DNA of 64,000 bases from Marisediminitalea lipolytica (lineage in GTDB: Bacteria; Pseudomonadota; Gammaproteobacteria; Enterobacterales; Alteromonadaceae): contig NZ_MJIC01000011.1 of the NCBI RefSeq assembly GCF_001758465.1, positions 1 through 64,000 on the forward strand, given 5' to 3'. The first letter of the stretch is position 1. Each line of letters begins with the position of its first letter. The translations under genes and the position numbers were made by a program. Shown piece by piece: positions 35,732 through 44,233 of the stretch. The notes beneath the pieces were generated by a model. That model was given only the letters and a program-made list of their open reading frames with translations, had not been told where the DNA came from and searched no databases.

Positions 35732-36085
35732 CTAGAACTGAAGGCCAGCTTCGCGAGCTGCATCAGCTAATGCTTTAACGCGACCGTGGTATTGGAAACC
35801 GCTACGATCGAAAGCAACACTTTTGATGCCTTTTTCGATAGCGCGTTCTGCGATTACTTTACCTACTAGAGCCGCTGCTTCAGCGTTGCCAGTTGATTTC
35901 AGATCTTTAGCCAGATCTTTTTCAACCGTAGAAGCCGCCGCCAATACTTCAGCACCGCTAGGAGCGATTAACTGAGCATAGATGTGGCGAGGTGTACGGT
36001 TAATCACCAGGCGATGCGCGGCCAGTTCACGAATTTTAGCGCGTGCGCGAGTTGCGCGACGCAAGCGTGCTGCTTTCTTATCCAT
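35732..36085 (-). CDS. rplR: Large ribosomal subunit protein L18
   Basis: 117 residues from the ATG at 36085 ([18 protein letters not shown]), chosen over an ATG four codons upstream because the family begins MDKK. 5S rRNA-binding protein; VFDR-like [20 protein letters not shown] at the C-terminus. Spc operon. Confidence 0.97.
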   Translation of the reverse strand: MDKKAARLRRATRARAKIRELAAHRLVINRTPRHIYAQLIAPSGAEVLAAASTVEKDLAKDLKSTGNAEAAALVGKVIAERAIEKGIKSVAFDRSGFQYHGRVKALADAAREAGLQF

Positions 36086-36097
36086 CGTATCACCCAC

Positions 36098-36631
36098 CTA
36101 CTTTTTCTTAGCTTCTTTACGACGTACATGCTCGTCTGCATAGCGAACACCTTTACCTTTGTAAGGCTCTGGTGGACGGTACGCGCGAATGTTCGCCGCA
36201 ACCTGACCAACTACCTGCTTATCCGCGCCTTTAACGAGGATTTCAGTTTGGGTCGGAGTTTCAACTGTAATGCCGGCAGGCATTTCGTATGCTACAGGGT
36301 GTGAGAAACCCAGAGTCAGGTTCAGTTTGTTACCTTGTGCTTGTGCACGGTAACCAACACCTAACAGCTGCAGTTTTTTCTCAAAACCTTGAGATACACC
36401 GATAACCATGCTGTTTAACAGCGCGCGAGCGGTACCAGCCTGAGCCCATGCATCAGGGAAACCTTCACGAGGTAACGCCTTAACCTGGTTCTCTTCCTGT
36501 ACTACTTCAACAGCGTCGTTAAATACGCGGTTCAATGTACCGTTTTTACCTTTGATTGTGACTTCTTGACCTGAGATTGAGATCTCTACGCCAGAGGCGA
36601 GGTCAACAGGGGCCTTTGCTACACGTGACAT
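36098..36631 (-). CDS. rplF: Large ribosomal subunit protein L6
   Basis: 177 residues, [20 protein letters not shown], two repeated alpha/beta domains, and the C-terminal signature [20 protein letters not shown]. Binds near the factor-binding site of the 50S subunit. Spc operon. Confidence 0.98.
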   Translation of the reverse strand: MSRVAKAPVDLASGVEISISGQEVTIKGKNGTLNRVFNDAVEVVQEENQVKALPREGFPDAWAQAGTARALLNSMVIGVSQGFEKKLQLLGVGYRAQAQGNKLNLTLGFSHPVAYEMPAGITVETPTQTEILVKGADKQVVGQVAANIRAYRPPEPYKGKGVRYADEHVRRKEAKKK

Positions 36632-36644
36632 TTCAACTCCTCCG

Positions 36645-37037
36645 TTACGCTACATAACCGATGATCTCACCGCCCATGCCTGCTTTACGCGCAGCACGGT
36701 CAGTCATCACACCTTTAGAAGTTGACACGATAGCAACACCTAAACCACCCATTACTTTAGGCAGCTCATCTTTTTTCTTATAGATGCGCAGACCAGGACG
36801 GCTTACACGTTCAATAGTGTCGATTACTTGCTTGCCCTGGAAGTACTTAAGAGTCACTTCTAAAACAGGCTTAACGTCACCAGATACAGCGTACTCTGTT
36901 ACATAACCTTCAGCTTTTAATACTTCAGCGATAGCAACGCGAAGCTTAGAAGAAGGCATAGCTACAGATACTTTCTGTGCCATCTGGCCGTTACGGATGC
37001 GGGTAAACATATCCGCGATAGGATCTTGCATGCTCAT
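36645..37037 (-). CDS. rpsH: Small ribosomal subunit protein S8
   Basis: 130 residues, [21 protein letters not shown]-terminal [20 protein letters not shown]. Primary 16S-binding protein and, in E. coli, the translational repressor of the spc operon acting at the rplE start. Confidence 0.98.
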   Translation of the reverse strand: MSMQDPIADMFTRIRNGQMAQKVSVAMPSSKLRVAIAEVLKAEGYVTEYAVSGDVKPVLEVTLKYFQGKQVIDTIERVSRPGLRIYKKKDELPKVMGGLGVAIVSTSKGVMTDRAARKAGMGGEIIGYVA

Positions 37038-37049
37038 ATCAGCTACTCC

Positions 37050-37355
37050 TTACCAGCTGGCTTTTTTCAAGCCAGGGACTTCACCGCGCATCGCTGCTTC
37101 ACGCAACTTGATACGGCTCAGACCGAACTTACGTAGGAAACCATGTGGACGACCTGTTACACGGCAGCGGTTTTGCTGACGAGTCTTGGCGCTATCACGT
37201 GGCAGTTGTTGTAGCTTCAATACAGCATCCCAACGCTCTTCTTCAGAGGCGTTAACATCGCTGATAATCGCTTTAAGCGCAGCACGTTTTTCAGCATACT
37301 TAGCAACAAGCTTTGCACGCTTTACTTCACGAGCCTTCATTGATTCTTTTGCCAT
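37050..37355 (-). CDS. rpsN: Small ribosomal subunit protein S14
   Basis: 101 residues, [40 protein letters not shown] lacks the CxxC zinc motif, so it is the zinc-free C- type. Spc operon between rplE and rpsH. Confidence 0.98.
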   Translation of the reverse strand: MAKESMKAREVKRAKLVAKYAEKRAALKAIISDVNASEEERWDAVLKLQQLPRDSAKTRQQNRCRVTGRPHGFLRKFGLSRIKLREAAMRGEVPGLKKASW

Positions 37356-37366
37356 AACCCTACACC

Positions 37367-37906
37367 TTATTTTCTGAATGGGAAGTTGAACGCACTTAGT
37401 AATGCGCGCGCTTCTTCGTCAGTGCCAGCACTGGTAGTGATGGTGATATCCATACCACGAACTTTATCTACCTTATCGAAATCGATTTCAGGGAAGATGA
37501 TTTGTTCGCGCACACCCATGCTGTAGTTACCACGTCCGTCGAACGACTTAGCGTTCAGACCACGGAAGTCACGGATACGTGGAATTGCAATCGAAATTAA
37601 GCGCTCTAAGAATTCCCACATGCGCTCGCCGCGCAGGGTTACTTTACAGCCAATCGGATAACCTTCACGGATTTTGAAACCCGCTACTGATTTACGTGCA
37701 ACTGTAACAATCGGCTTTTGACCAGCGATTGCAGCCATATCGGCTGTCGCGTGCTCAAGAACTTTCTTGTCAGCAACTGCTTCACCTAAACCCATGTTCA
37801 GAGTGATTTTTTCAATCCGAGGGACTTGCATGACGCTTTTGTATCCGAACTGCTTCGCAAGTTCAGCTACTACTGTTTCTTTATAGAAATCATGCAGTTT
37901 CGCCAT
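37367..37906 (-). CDS. rplE: Large ribosomal subunit protein L5
   Basis: 179 residues from the ATG at 37906 ([20 protein letters not shown]); the longer upstream frame overlaps rplX and is not family-like. Binds 5S r[23 protein letters not shown] is diagnostic. In E. coli the S8 repressor site lies around this start. Confidence 0.98.
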   Translation of the reverse strand: MAKLHDFYKETVVAELAKQFGYKSVMQVPRIEKITLNMGLGEAVADKKVLEHATADMAAIAGQKPIVTVARKSVAGFKIREGYPIGCKVTLRGERMWEFLERLISIAIPRIRDFRGLNAKSFDGRGNYSMGVREQIIFPEIDFDKVDKVRGMDITITTSAGTDEEARALLSAFNFPFRK

Positions 37907-37922
37907 CGTACTCTCCAATAAA

Positions 37923-38237
37923 TTAAACGAGTTCGCCGTTAGACTTAAAGAAACGAACTTTCTTACCGTCTTCCGTACGGAAACCAACGCGATCAGCTTT
38001 GCCCGTTGCCGGGTTAACTACCGCAACATTAGAAACGTCAATAGATGCTTCTTTCTCAACAATACCGCCAGCTTCGCCCAGTTGTGGGTTAGGCTTCTGG
38101 TGTTTCTTGACCAGATTTACACCTTCAACGACTACACGGCCTTCAGATGTCAGAACACGCACGACTTTGCCTTGCTTGCCTTTATCTTTACCCGCTAATA
38201 CGACTACTTCATCATCACGACGAATTTTATTAGCCAT
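37923..38237 (-). CDS. rplX: Large ribosomal subunit protein L24
   Basis: 104 residues, [20 protein letters not shown] with KOW motif [14 protein letters not shown]. Assembly-initiator protein of the 50S subunit. Second gene of the spc operon, 12 nt after rplN. Confidence 0.98.
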   Translation of the reverse strand: MANKIRRDDEVVVLAGKDKGKQGKVVRVLTSEGRVVVEGVNLVKKHQKPNPQLGEAGGIVEKEASIDVSNVAVVNPATGKADRVGFRTEDGKKVRFFKSNGELV

Positions 38238-38249
38238 TATCGTGACTCC

Positions 38250-38618
38250 TTATAGTACCTCTGGGGCCAGTGAGATGATCTTCATGAAGTTGTCACTTCT
38301 CAGCTCACGGGTTACCGGTCCAAAGATACGCGTACCAATTGGTTGCTTGTTTGCATTAAGCAAAACAGCTGCATTGCTATCGAAACGGATAGTAGAACCA
38401 TCTGCACGACGAATGCCTTTTCTAGTACGCACCACCACTGCGTTCAGTACATCACCTTTTTTTACTTTACCGCGAGGAATTGCTTCCTTCACTGCAACTT
38501 TGATGATGTCACCGATACCTGCATAACGGCGATGCGAGCCACCAAGAACCTTAATACACTGAACCCTGCGAGCGCCGCTGTTGTCGGCAACGTCCAGGTT
38601 AGTTTGCATTTGGATCAT
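38250..38618 (-). CDS. rplN: Large ribosomal subunit protein L14
   Basis: 122 residues, [20 protein letters not shown], and [20 protein letters not shown]. First gene of the spc operon. No rpsQ, rpmC or rplP lies upstream, so the S10 operon is not joined here. Confidence 0.98.
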   Translation of the reverse strand: MIQMQTNLDVADNSGARRVQCIKVLGGSHRRYAGIGDIIKVAVKEAIPRGKVKKGDVLNAVVVRTRKGIRRADGSTIRFDSNAAVLLNANKQPIGTRIFGPVTRELRSDNFMKIISLAPEVL

Positions 38619-38670
38619 GATTAATGCTCCGCTGTTAATTATGACTCTTATGAGTCTCCGATTGCGTTAA

Positions 38671-38692
38671 AAACGGCCTTTTTGGCCATTTT
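38671..38692 (-). terminator. Terminator-like hairpin in the rplN leader
   Basis: Minus strand: AAATGGCC-AAAAA-GGCCGTTTTT, an 8-bp stem with one G-T pair, running into T5, about 55-75 nt upstream of the rplN start. It could be an attenuator of the spc operon or the end of a leader transcript. A second small palindrome GACTCTTATGAGTC lies at 38643-38656. Confidence 0.45.
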
Positions 38693-38722
38693 TAAACCAT
38701 ACCCCGCTAAAAAGGGCGCGAA

Positions 38723-38751
38723 ATAATAACAGAAAAGAATCGTATAGTGTA
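38723..38751 (-). promoter_or_regulatory. Candidate spc operon promoter
   Basis: Minus strand: weak -35 TACACT (38751-38746), 17-nt spacer, -10 TATTAT (38728-38723), followed by a CGCGCCC discriminator like that of the rRNA promoters above. About 100 nt before rplN. Rests on sequence resemblance alone. Confidence 0.35.
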
Positions 38752-38899
38752 CCCGCAATTTGAATTATTTTTAGCTTACGGGAGATTAATTGCGGCAGGC
38801 TGTGAATTTATGTTGCCACTGGTGTGAAAGTCTTGTGAATACTGGCCGGGAGCGTCTTTGTTGTCCCAGCCAGGCAGGTAAATATTACCGTTATTCCGG

Positions 38900-39070
38900 T
38901 TAATTGACGATATTTATTTGGTATCCGGCGGCATTTTCGGCCGGTTCTACCGTAATAAAATAATTTTTGGCCTCGGTAAAGGCATATAAAGGATGGCGAT
39001 GTTGCTATCGTCAGCGCCACTGCCAGGCGTAAGAGTGTTGGTAGTGAAATATTCATTAAAGTTGGCATCC
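38900..39070 (-). pseudogene. Possible gene remnant in the gap between rplN and the TonB receptor
   Basis: The 615-nt stretch 38619-39233 has no convincing gene. On the minus strand one frame reads DANFNEYFTTNTLTPG, then GADDSNIAILY, and after a single-base shift continues AFTEAKNYFITVEPAENAAG to YQINIVN and a stop. The joined text looks like the last strands of a beta-sandwich domain of a secreted protein. A frameshifted leftover is one reading; chance is the other. The rest of the gap shows only the leader elements listed separately. Confidence 0.25.
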
Positions 39071-39182
39071 TCAAATTGATAAAATCAGCTTAAGAGACGC
39101 CTGCTCAGGGGTTTGGTTCTTTGTCCTCGCTTAGCTTTGCACTCCTTAACAATTCTTTACACACCGTCGCTGGCGCACAGGC

Positions 39183-39206
39183 AAAAAAAAGCGGCCCGGG
39201 GGCCGC
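39183..39206 (-). terminator. Rho-independent terminator of the TonB receptor gene
   Basis: Minus strand GCGGCCC/GGGCCGC hairpin (39191-39206) followed by eight T, about 28 nt after the receptor stop. Confidence 0.92.
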
Positions 39207-39233
39207 AAAGATGGGAATGAAGTGAAAAGCACA

Positions 39234-41699
39234 CTAGAAACTCAAACGCGTTCCCAGTGTAAAATTACGACCGGGTAATGGCGCCTGATCTTTCAAAAAA
39301 GAGGTATGTACCCGGGCTTCTTCGTCAAACAGGTTGTTTGCACGCACATATACGGTCCAGTCCTGCGTATCAGACAGGCGGTAATCTACCGAGGCATTTA
39401 CCAGGGTGTAGCCATCTGTAGCCGTTTCGTACTGTGTGGTTTTCGTCTGATCGTCATACCACACTACCGATAGCTCTGAGCTTAACGCTTCACCTTCATA
39501 ACTGATGGTAGAGCCTAAGCGTAAAGGCGGAATACGTGGCAGGTTGTCTGAGTCAATCTTGGCGCGGATGTAATCACCAAACACACTCACGCGCCAGTTG
39601 ACGTTAAGGTCTACGAACCCTTCCGCTTCTACACCGTAGATGGTGGCATCGTCCTGGTTGAAGTAGTAAACCGGCGTGCCCTCTTCTGCATGTTCCTCAT
39701 GCTCTTCTGCCTCTTCATGCTCGTCATGAACTTCTTCCTCTTCTTCCTCGTGGCCGTGAGCCAGTGCAGTCAAATCGGTAGCACTCTGATAAATATAATC
39801 ATCCGCCTGATTGTAGAAGAACGAAAGGGTATAACCGCTGTCGCCGCTGAACTTGCGGAAGGTAAGGTCGATATTGTTACTCACCTCTTCCTTTACGCTG
39901 CGCAGATTTTCAGAGACTTCGCCGTCTTCATCCATATCGAAAACCAGGCCAACCTCAAAGGTTTGCGTAGCCAGATGCTGGCCGGCCGAGAATAACTCCT
40001 GCATACTTGGTGCACGCTCGTTGCGCGATAAAGTCAGGGCCACAGAGTAACCTGGCGTATATTCCCAGTTTACCCCGGCCGACAAAGAGCTGCTGGTAAA
40101 TGCATACTCATCAAAATTGAATGCCAGCTCGTGCTCTTCATGTTCGTCTTCATGGTGCTCGTCTTCATGACCTTCTTCTTCGTCATGATGCTCTTCTTCA
40201 TGTTCAGCCACCTCAAGTTCAAAATCGATGCTATCGGCATTGTAGGTTGTTCTCTCCAGGCGTCCACCTAACTCAAGGATCACTGAGCCAAACTTCTTCT
40301 GCTCTACGAGGAACAACGCCATGCTTTCGGTTTCAGTTGGTGGTGTATAGGCTTCTTCACCTTCAGCGGCGTAGTCGCTGTTGTGATATTGCAAACCAAA
40401 CACGCCGTGCCAGGCATCAATGTCTGCATGGGTAGCTGCCAACCGAATATCGCTGCCTTGATTGGTAAAGCGGGTTCCAACCTGGCCGTCTTCAATCTCA
40501 ACGTGTTCGTAATCGGTGTAGGCAGCGCCAAATTTCAGTGAGCTGATGCCTTTAAAAGGCGAATACCACTCACCGGCTGCCTGATACCGGGTCATGTCTA
40601 CATCCAGGTTGGTTCCTTCTTCACCTGCGTGTTCGGCATGCTCTTCTTCGGTTTCGCCCTCGTGTTCTTCTTCGTGATGATGGCTATGACCGGGCACGCC
40701 GTAAAGGTTATCCAGTTTCTCTACTGAGAATCCAAAATAGCCCTGATCATCCGCCAACGACAAGCCCGCCGTTATATTGGTAGTATCCATGGCACTGCTT
40801 TCCAGCGTGCCCGGTTGCTCATCTTCATCAGGGTTAACAGACGCATAGCCGGGAATATCGACGTTGTCGGTTTTTCGTTTAAACCCATCCACGTGAAAAG
40901 CAATATTGTTTTGTCCGCCGGTAAGATTAAAACGACCAAACTTGCCATCATTCACGGTGGCGTAGTTAGCTTCTACATCCCCTTCCAGACCAGCCGGCAC
41001 TTCGCGAGGGATGCGCTTATCCACCACATTTACAACACCGCCAATAGCGCCGCTGCCATACTGCAGGGTGGCCGGACCGCGTAACACCTCGACCTGGGTT
41101 GCACTGGTACTGTTAGCCGCCACATTGTGATCGGGACCGATGCGGGATACATCAGAGACATCCAGACCATTCTGAACAATCTTCACCCGCGGGCCATCGT
41201 TGCCCCGGATAACCGGGCTACTGGCTACCGGGCCAAAGTAAGTGCTGTGAACCCCCGGCGTATTTTTTAAGGTCTCGCCCAGTGTCTCGGCCTGAATTTT
41301 ACGGAGCTGATATTCATCAATAACTGAAACCGGCGTAACCGACTCCAGTACAGAAGAACCCAGCACACTAGCGGTTACCACGATATTTTCTACCGACACC
41401 GGTGTCAGCACAAAATCGGCGACCTGGTCACCTGAAATATCGCCCAGATCGTTATCACCATGAATATAATCGGGTGAATAAACATGAAGGTGAACGTGGG
41501 GTGCTTTCACATCACTGAATTTATAGTAGCCACTGGCATCTGTGAAAGTGACCTGTTTAGAGCCCTCGATACGGACTTCTGCGCCTTCCACAGCCGTACC
41601 AGCCTGATTGGTAATTTTACCTTCGATGGTTGCGGCGACGGTGGCTTGAGCCCCTAGCGCCATTACTACAGCAGCACCAATTACAGATTTTCTTAACAT
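39234..41699 (-). CDS. TonB-dependent outer-membrane receptor, probably zinc (ZnuD-like)
   Basis: 821 residues from the ATG at 41699 (MLRKSVIGAAVVMALGAQAT), which gives a signal peptide ending near TVAA. Residues ~25-100 are a carboxypeptidase-regulatory-like domain (GKITNQAGTAVEGAEVRI). A plug follows (IVVTASVLGSS, VIRGNDGPRVKIVQNG, VEVLRGPATLQYGSGAIGGV) and then a barrel ending in the TonB-receptor tail NFTLGTRLSF. Three surface-loop segments are extremely rich in His and Glu (HSHHHEEEHEGETEEEHAE; HEEEHHDEEEGHEDEHHEDE; HGHEEEEEEVHDEHEEAEEH), as in ZnuD-type zinc receptors. A Zur-like palindrome lies 40 nt upstream. Zinc is thus the best guess; nickel or copper is possible. Confidence 0.88.
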   Translation of the reverse strand: MLRKSVIGAAVVMALGAQATVAATIEGKITNQAGTAVEGAEVRIEGSKQVTFTDASGYYKFSDVKAPHVHLHVYSPDYIHGDNDLGDISGDQVADFVLTPVSVENIVVTASVLGSSVLESVTPVSVIDEYQLRKIQAETLGETLKNTPGVHSTYFGPVASSPVIRGNDGPRVKIVQNGLDVSDVSRIGPDHNVAANSTSATQVEVLRGPATLQYGSGAIGGVVNVVDKRIPREVPAGLEGDVEANYATVNDGKFGRFNLTGGQNNIAFHVDGFKRKTDNVDIPGYASVNPDEDEQPGTLESSAMDTTNITAGLSLADDQGYFGFSVEKLDNLYGVPGHSHHHEEEHEGETEEEHAEHAGEEGTNLDVDMTRYQAAGEWYSPFKGISSLKFGAAYTDYEHVEIEDGQVGTRFTNQGSDIRLAATHADIDAWHGVFGLQYHNSDYAAEGEEAYTPPTETESMALFLVEQKKFGSVILELGGRLERTTYNADSIDFELEVAEHEEEHHDEEEGHEDEHHEDEHEEHELAFNFDEYAFTSSSLSAGVNWEYTPGYSVALTLSRNERAPSMQELFSAGQHLATQTFEVGLVFDMDEDGEVSENLRSVKEEVSNNIDLTFRKFSGDSGYTLSFFYNQADDYIYQSATDLTALAHGHEEEEEEVHDEHEEAEEHEEHAEEGTPVYYFNQDDATIYGVEAEGFVDLNVNWRVSVFGDYIRAKIDSDNLPRIPPLRLGSTISYEGEALSSELSVVWYDDQTKTTQYETATDGYTLVNASVDYRLSDTQDWTVYVRANNLFDEEARVHTSFLKDQAPLPGRNFTLGTRLSF

Positions 41700-41738
41700 T
41701 ACTTGCCTTGCCCTTGCGTTATCTTTCAACGTGCATTT

Positions 41739-41753
41739 CGTTATAATATAACA
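41739..41753. promoter_or_regulatory. Zur-like operator
   Basis: Palindrome GTTATAATATAAC (41740-41752) with CATTTC on the left and ATTACT on the right. It closely follows the gammaproteobacterial Zur consensus, whose core is TGTTATANTATAACA. It sits 40 nt before the start of the His-rich receptor, where binding would block transcription. The rest of the 333-nt gap up to 42032 shows no other element. Confidence 0.7.
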
Positions 41754-42032
41754 TTACTAGTTAAAGCTATTGATCGTCAAGCACCACTTAGCGTTTAAAT
41801 TAGGTCAGTCATCGTCTGTGAAAGAGCAGTAAAAGCTTGAGGCAAGCCAAATAAAAGTAAATACACACTTACATAAAGCGCTAAGTAAATGGTGGGGATA
41901 CTGCTGAAGCCTTTTGGTACGCGCTGTTTTTTTAACCCTGTACAGGAGGTGTCATTAAACAAAAGAATTCGCTATGGTATGAGACTAACACTAATTCTGA
42001 ATCTAATTAAAACCTTCTCGAGGGATGCCATT

Positions 42033-42581
42033 GTGAACAAAAATTGTGCTTTAAAATTCAGGGCCATACTGTTATTTGCCAGCCTTCTGTCAGGCGGTAC
42101 TGCCACTGCTGCTGAATTCACTGCGGGCCCGGTGTTTACTGACTTCGGCAAAAAAACTACTGTCGAGGGCGTACAATTTGATGCATCAGCCCACTTTAAA
42201 GTCGCCTTTGATGTGGCCAAAGGGGCCGATGCCGGAAGTTTAAACCGTCAGTTTGATAGTCTGGCAAGGTTTATAAATATGCATGTGGCCAGCGGCGTAC
42301 CAGCACAAAATATCACACTGGCTTTGGTGGTTCATGGTGGTGCAACCCTGGATTTGCTTAACGCTGTTGCCTATCAACAAAAGCAGCAGGCTGCTAACCC
42401 TAACATAAGGCTGATAGATGCTTTGCTGAGGCACAATGTCCGGGTTATTGTTTGTGGTCAGTCAGCGGCGGCCCACGGCTATGAAAAAGCAGATTTTATC
42501 TCTGGTGTGGAAGTGGCGCTGTCGGCAATGAGCGCCCACGCGCTGCTGCAACAACAAGGTTACACGCTTAACCCTTTTTAG
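42033..42581 (+). CDS. Secreted DsrE-family protein
   Basis: 182 residues from a GTG at 42033, preceded by GAGGG eight bases upstream and opening a signal peptide (VNKNCALKFRAILLFASLLS, cleavage near TATA-AEF). A longer in-frame ORF starts upstream but has no such logic. The mature part matches the COG1416/DsrE fold: FKVAFDVAKGADAGSLNRQF, ITLALVVHGGATLDLL, and VRVIVCGQSAAAHGYE with one Cys on the conserved strand. Periplasmic DsrE-like proteins are linked to sulfur chemistry, but their roles are largely unknown. Convergent with epmA. Confidence 0.82.
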   Translation: MNKNCALKFRAILLFASLLSGGTATAAEFTAGPVFTDFGKKTTVEGVQFDASAHFKVAFDVAKGADAGSLNRQFDSLARFINMHVASGVPAQNITLALVVHGGATLDLLNAVAYQQKQQAANPNIRLIDALLRHNVRVIVCGQSAAAHGYEKADFISGVEVALSAMSAHALLQQQGYTLNPF

Positions 42582-42600
42582 TGCTGCGCGTACAACTCTG

Positions 42601-43578
42601 CTAAGCTCGTTCCACCGGAAAGGCAATCACCTGCTCAATATGGGTATAGCCATGCCTTAGCATCAGAATACGGTCGATGCCCATAGCAACGCCGGCACAG
42701 GCCGGTAAACCCGCTTGCAATGCCGCCAGAAAACGCTCGTCTACCGGTTTTTCGGTAAAACGGAAAGTTCGGCGCAGGCGGTTATCGTGTTCAAAGCGTT
42801 TACGTTGCTCGTCTGCATTTTGCAGCTCGTTAAAGCCATTGGCCAGTTCTGCGCCTTTGTAGTACAGCTCAAACCGGTCCGCTACGCGGGGGTCATTGGC
42901 GTTCAGTTTAGCCAGCGAAGACTGAGATGCCGGATAATCGTAAATAAAGCAAGGCCAATGCTGACCTATTTTAGGCTCAATTTGATAGCTAAACAGCAGT
43001 TGCAGCATGCCATCATGATCGATGGGATATTCGTCGCTTAAATTTATCTCACACTGATTAAACACTTCTGCGATACGTTGTGTGGTATCAGCCAGCGGAT
43101 CAATGTCCAGATACTGGATAAAGGCTTGCTGGTAGGTCATTCGCTCGGTCTTTTCTACCTCAAGCACTACTGCCAGAAGTTCACTGATTTCGTCCATAAG
43201 ACCGTGATGATCAAGGCCCACCCGATACCATTCCAGCATAGTAAATTCCGGGTTGTGCCAACGGCCGAAGCCTTCATGCCGAAAGGCTTTCGACATTTGA
43301 AACACCGATGTCTGGTAACAGGCCAACAGTCTCTTCAGGGCAAATTCCGGTGACGTTTGCAGATACAGCGTTTCGTTGTGGCCCCGGTCGCCGTGTTCAA
43401 AGGTCGTAGAAAACCCTTCTATGAATACGTCGGTAACGGTGCTGTGGGAAAGCGACGGTGTATCAACTTCCAGTACATCACGAGCCGCAAAAAACTGGCG
43501 AATTTCGTTATAAAGTTGAGCGCGTTGGCGCAATGCCTGAAGTGAAGCGGTAGGTTGCCAGTCTGTTTGAGTTGTCAT
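42601..43578 (-). CDS. epmA: Elongation factor P--(R)-beta-lysine ligase
   Basis: 325 residues. A class II lysyl-tRNA synthetase-like core without the anticodon domain. Seen: motif 2 FRHEGFGRWHNPEFTMLEWY, YLQTSPEFALKRLL, and motif 3 GVAMGIDRILML. Attaches (R)-beta-lysine to EF-P Lys34. It is 50 nt downstream of efp on the same strand, with epmB divergent, so the whole pathway is together. Confidence 0.97.
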   Translation of the reverse strand: MTTQTDWQPTASLQALRQRAQLYNEIRQFFAARDVLEVDTPSLSHSTVTDVFIEGFSTTFEHGDRGHNETLYLQTSPEFALKRLLACYQTSVFQMSKAFRHEGFGRWHNPEFTMLEWYRVGLDHHGLMDEISELLAVVLEVEKTERMTYQQAFIQYLDIDPLADTTQRIAEVFNQCEINLSDEYPIDHDGMLQLLFSYQIEPKIGQHWPCFIYDYPASQSSLAKLNANDPRVADRFELYYKGAELANGFNELQNADEQRKRFEHDNRLRRTFRFTEKPVDERFLAALQAGLPACAGVAMGIDRILMLRHGYTHIEQVIAFPVERA

Positions 43579-43628
43579 AGGTAAGAGATTCTAACCGCGC
43601 ACCGTTTCCCTGGCGCGCGGCATGTAGG

Positions 43629-44198
43629 TTATTTTTGTACGCGGGAAACGTAATCACCTGTGCGGGTATCTACTCGGATAACTTCACCGGTTTGTACAAA
43701 CAGTGGCACACGAACAACAGCGCCGGTTGATAACGTGGCTGGCTTACCGCCCGTACCCGCTGTATCACCTTTCAGGCCTGGGTCGGTTTCGGTGATTTCC
43801 AGCTCTACAAAGTTAGGCGGCGTCACGGTAATGGGGTTACCATTCCATAAAGTGATGGTACAAACATCGTTTTCTACCAGCCACTTAACATTTTCACCTA
43901 CGGCTTTTTCATCTGCACCGATTTGTTCGAATGTTTCGTTATTCATAAAGTGATAGAATTCGCCGTCGGTGTACAGGTAGGCCAGTTCGGTATCCATAAC
44001 GTCTGCGCCTTCCACTGATTCACCAGAGCGAAAGGTTTTTTCCAGCACTTTGCCAGAAATCAGTTTACGAATCTTAACCCGGTTGAAAGCCTGGCCTTTA
44101 CCTGGTTTAACATATTCGTTTTCAAGAATGTTGCAAGGTTCACCGTCGAGCATGATTTTCAGGCCCGCTTTGAACTCGTTAGTGCTGAAATTAGCCAT
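43629..44198 (-). CDS. efp: Elongation factor P
   Basis: 189 residues, with KOW-like and two OB domains. The modified lysine lies in [20 protein letters not shown] (Lys34 in PGKGQ). Relieves ribosome stalling at polyproline. Only 35 bp separates its start from that of epmB, so the two promoters must overlap or lie inside coding sequence. Confidence 0.98.
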   Translation of the reverse strand: MANFSTNEFKAGLKIMLDGEPCNILENEYVKPGKGQAFNRVKIRKLISGKVLEKTFRSGESVEGADVMDTELAYLYTDGEFYHFMNNETFEQIGADEKAVGENVKWLVENDVCTITLWNGNPITVTPPNFVELEITETDPGLKGDTAGTGGKPATLSTGAVVRVPLFVQTGEVIRVDTRTGDYVSRVQK

Positions 44199-44233
44199 AA
44201 TTCCTCAATAAAAAACGGTAGGTTTTAGTTTTA

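Noticed and set aside
38808..39074. An 88-codon minus-strand frame in the rplN-receptor gap
   Set aside because: No ribosome site, poor protein-like composition. A different frame in the same place looks more like a decayed gene end and is listed at low confidence.
39690..40435. Plus-strand frames rich in Phe/Leu/His over the TonB receptor
   Set aside because: They are antisense to the His/Glu-rich loops and simply mirror the biased codons there.
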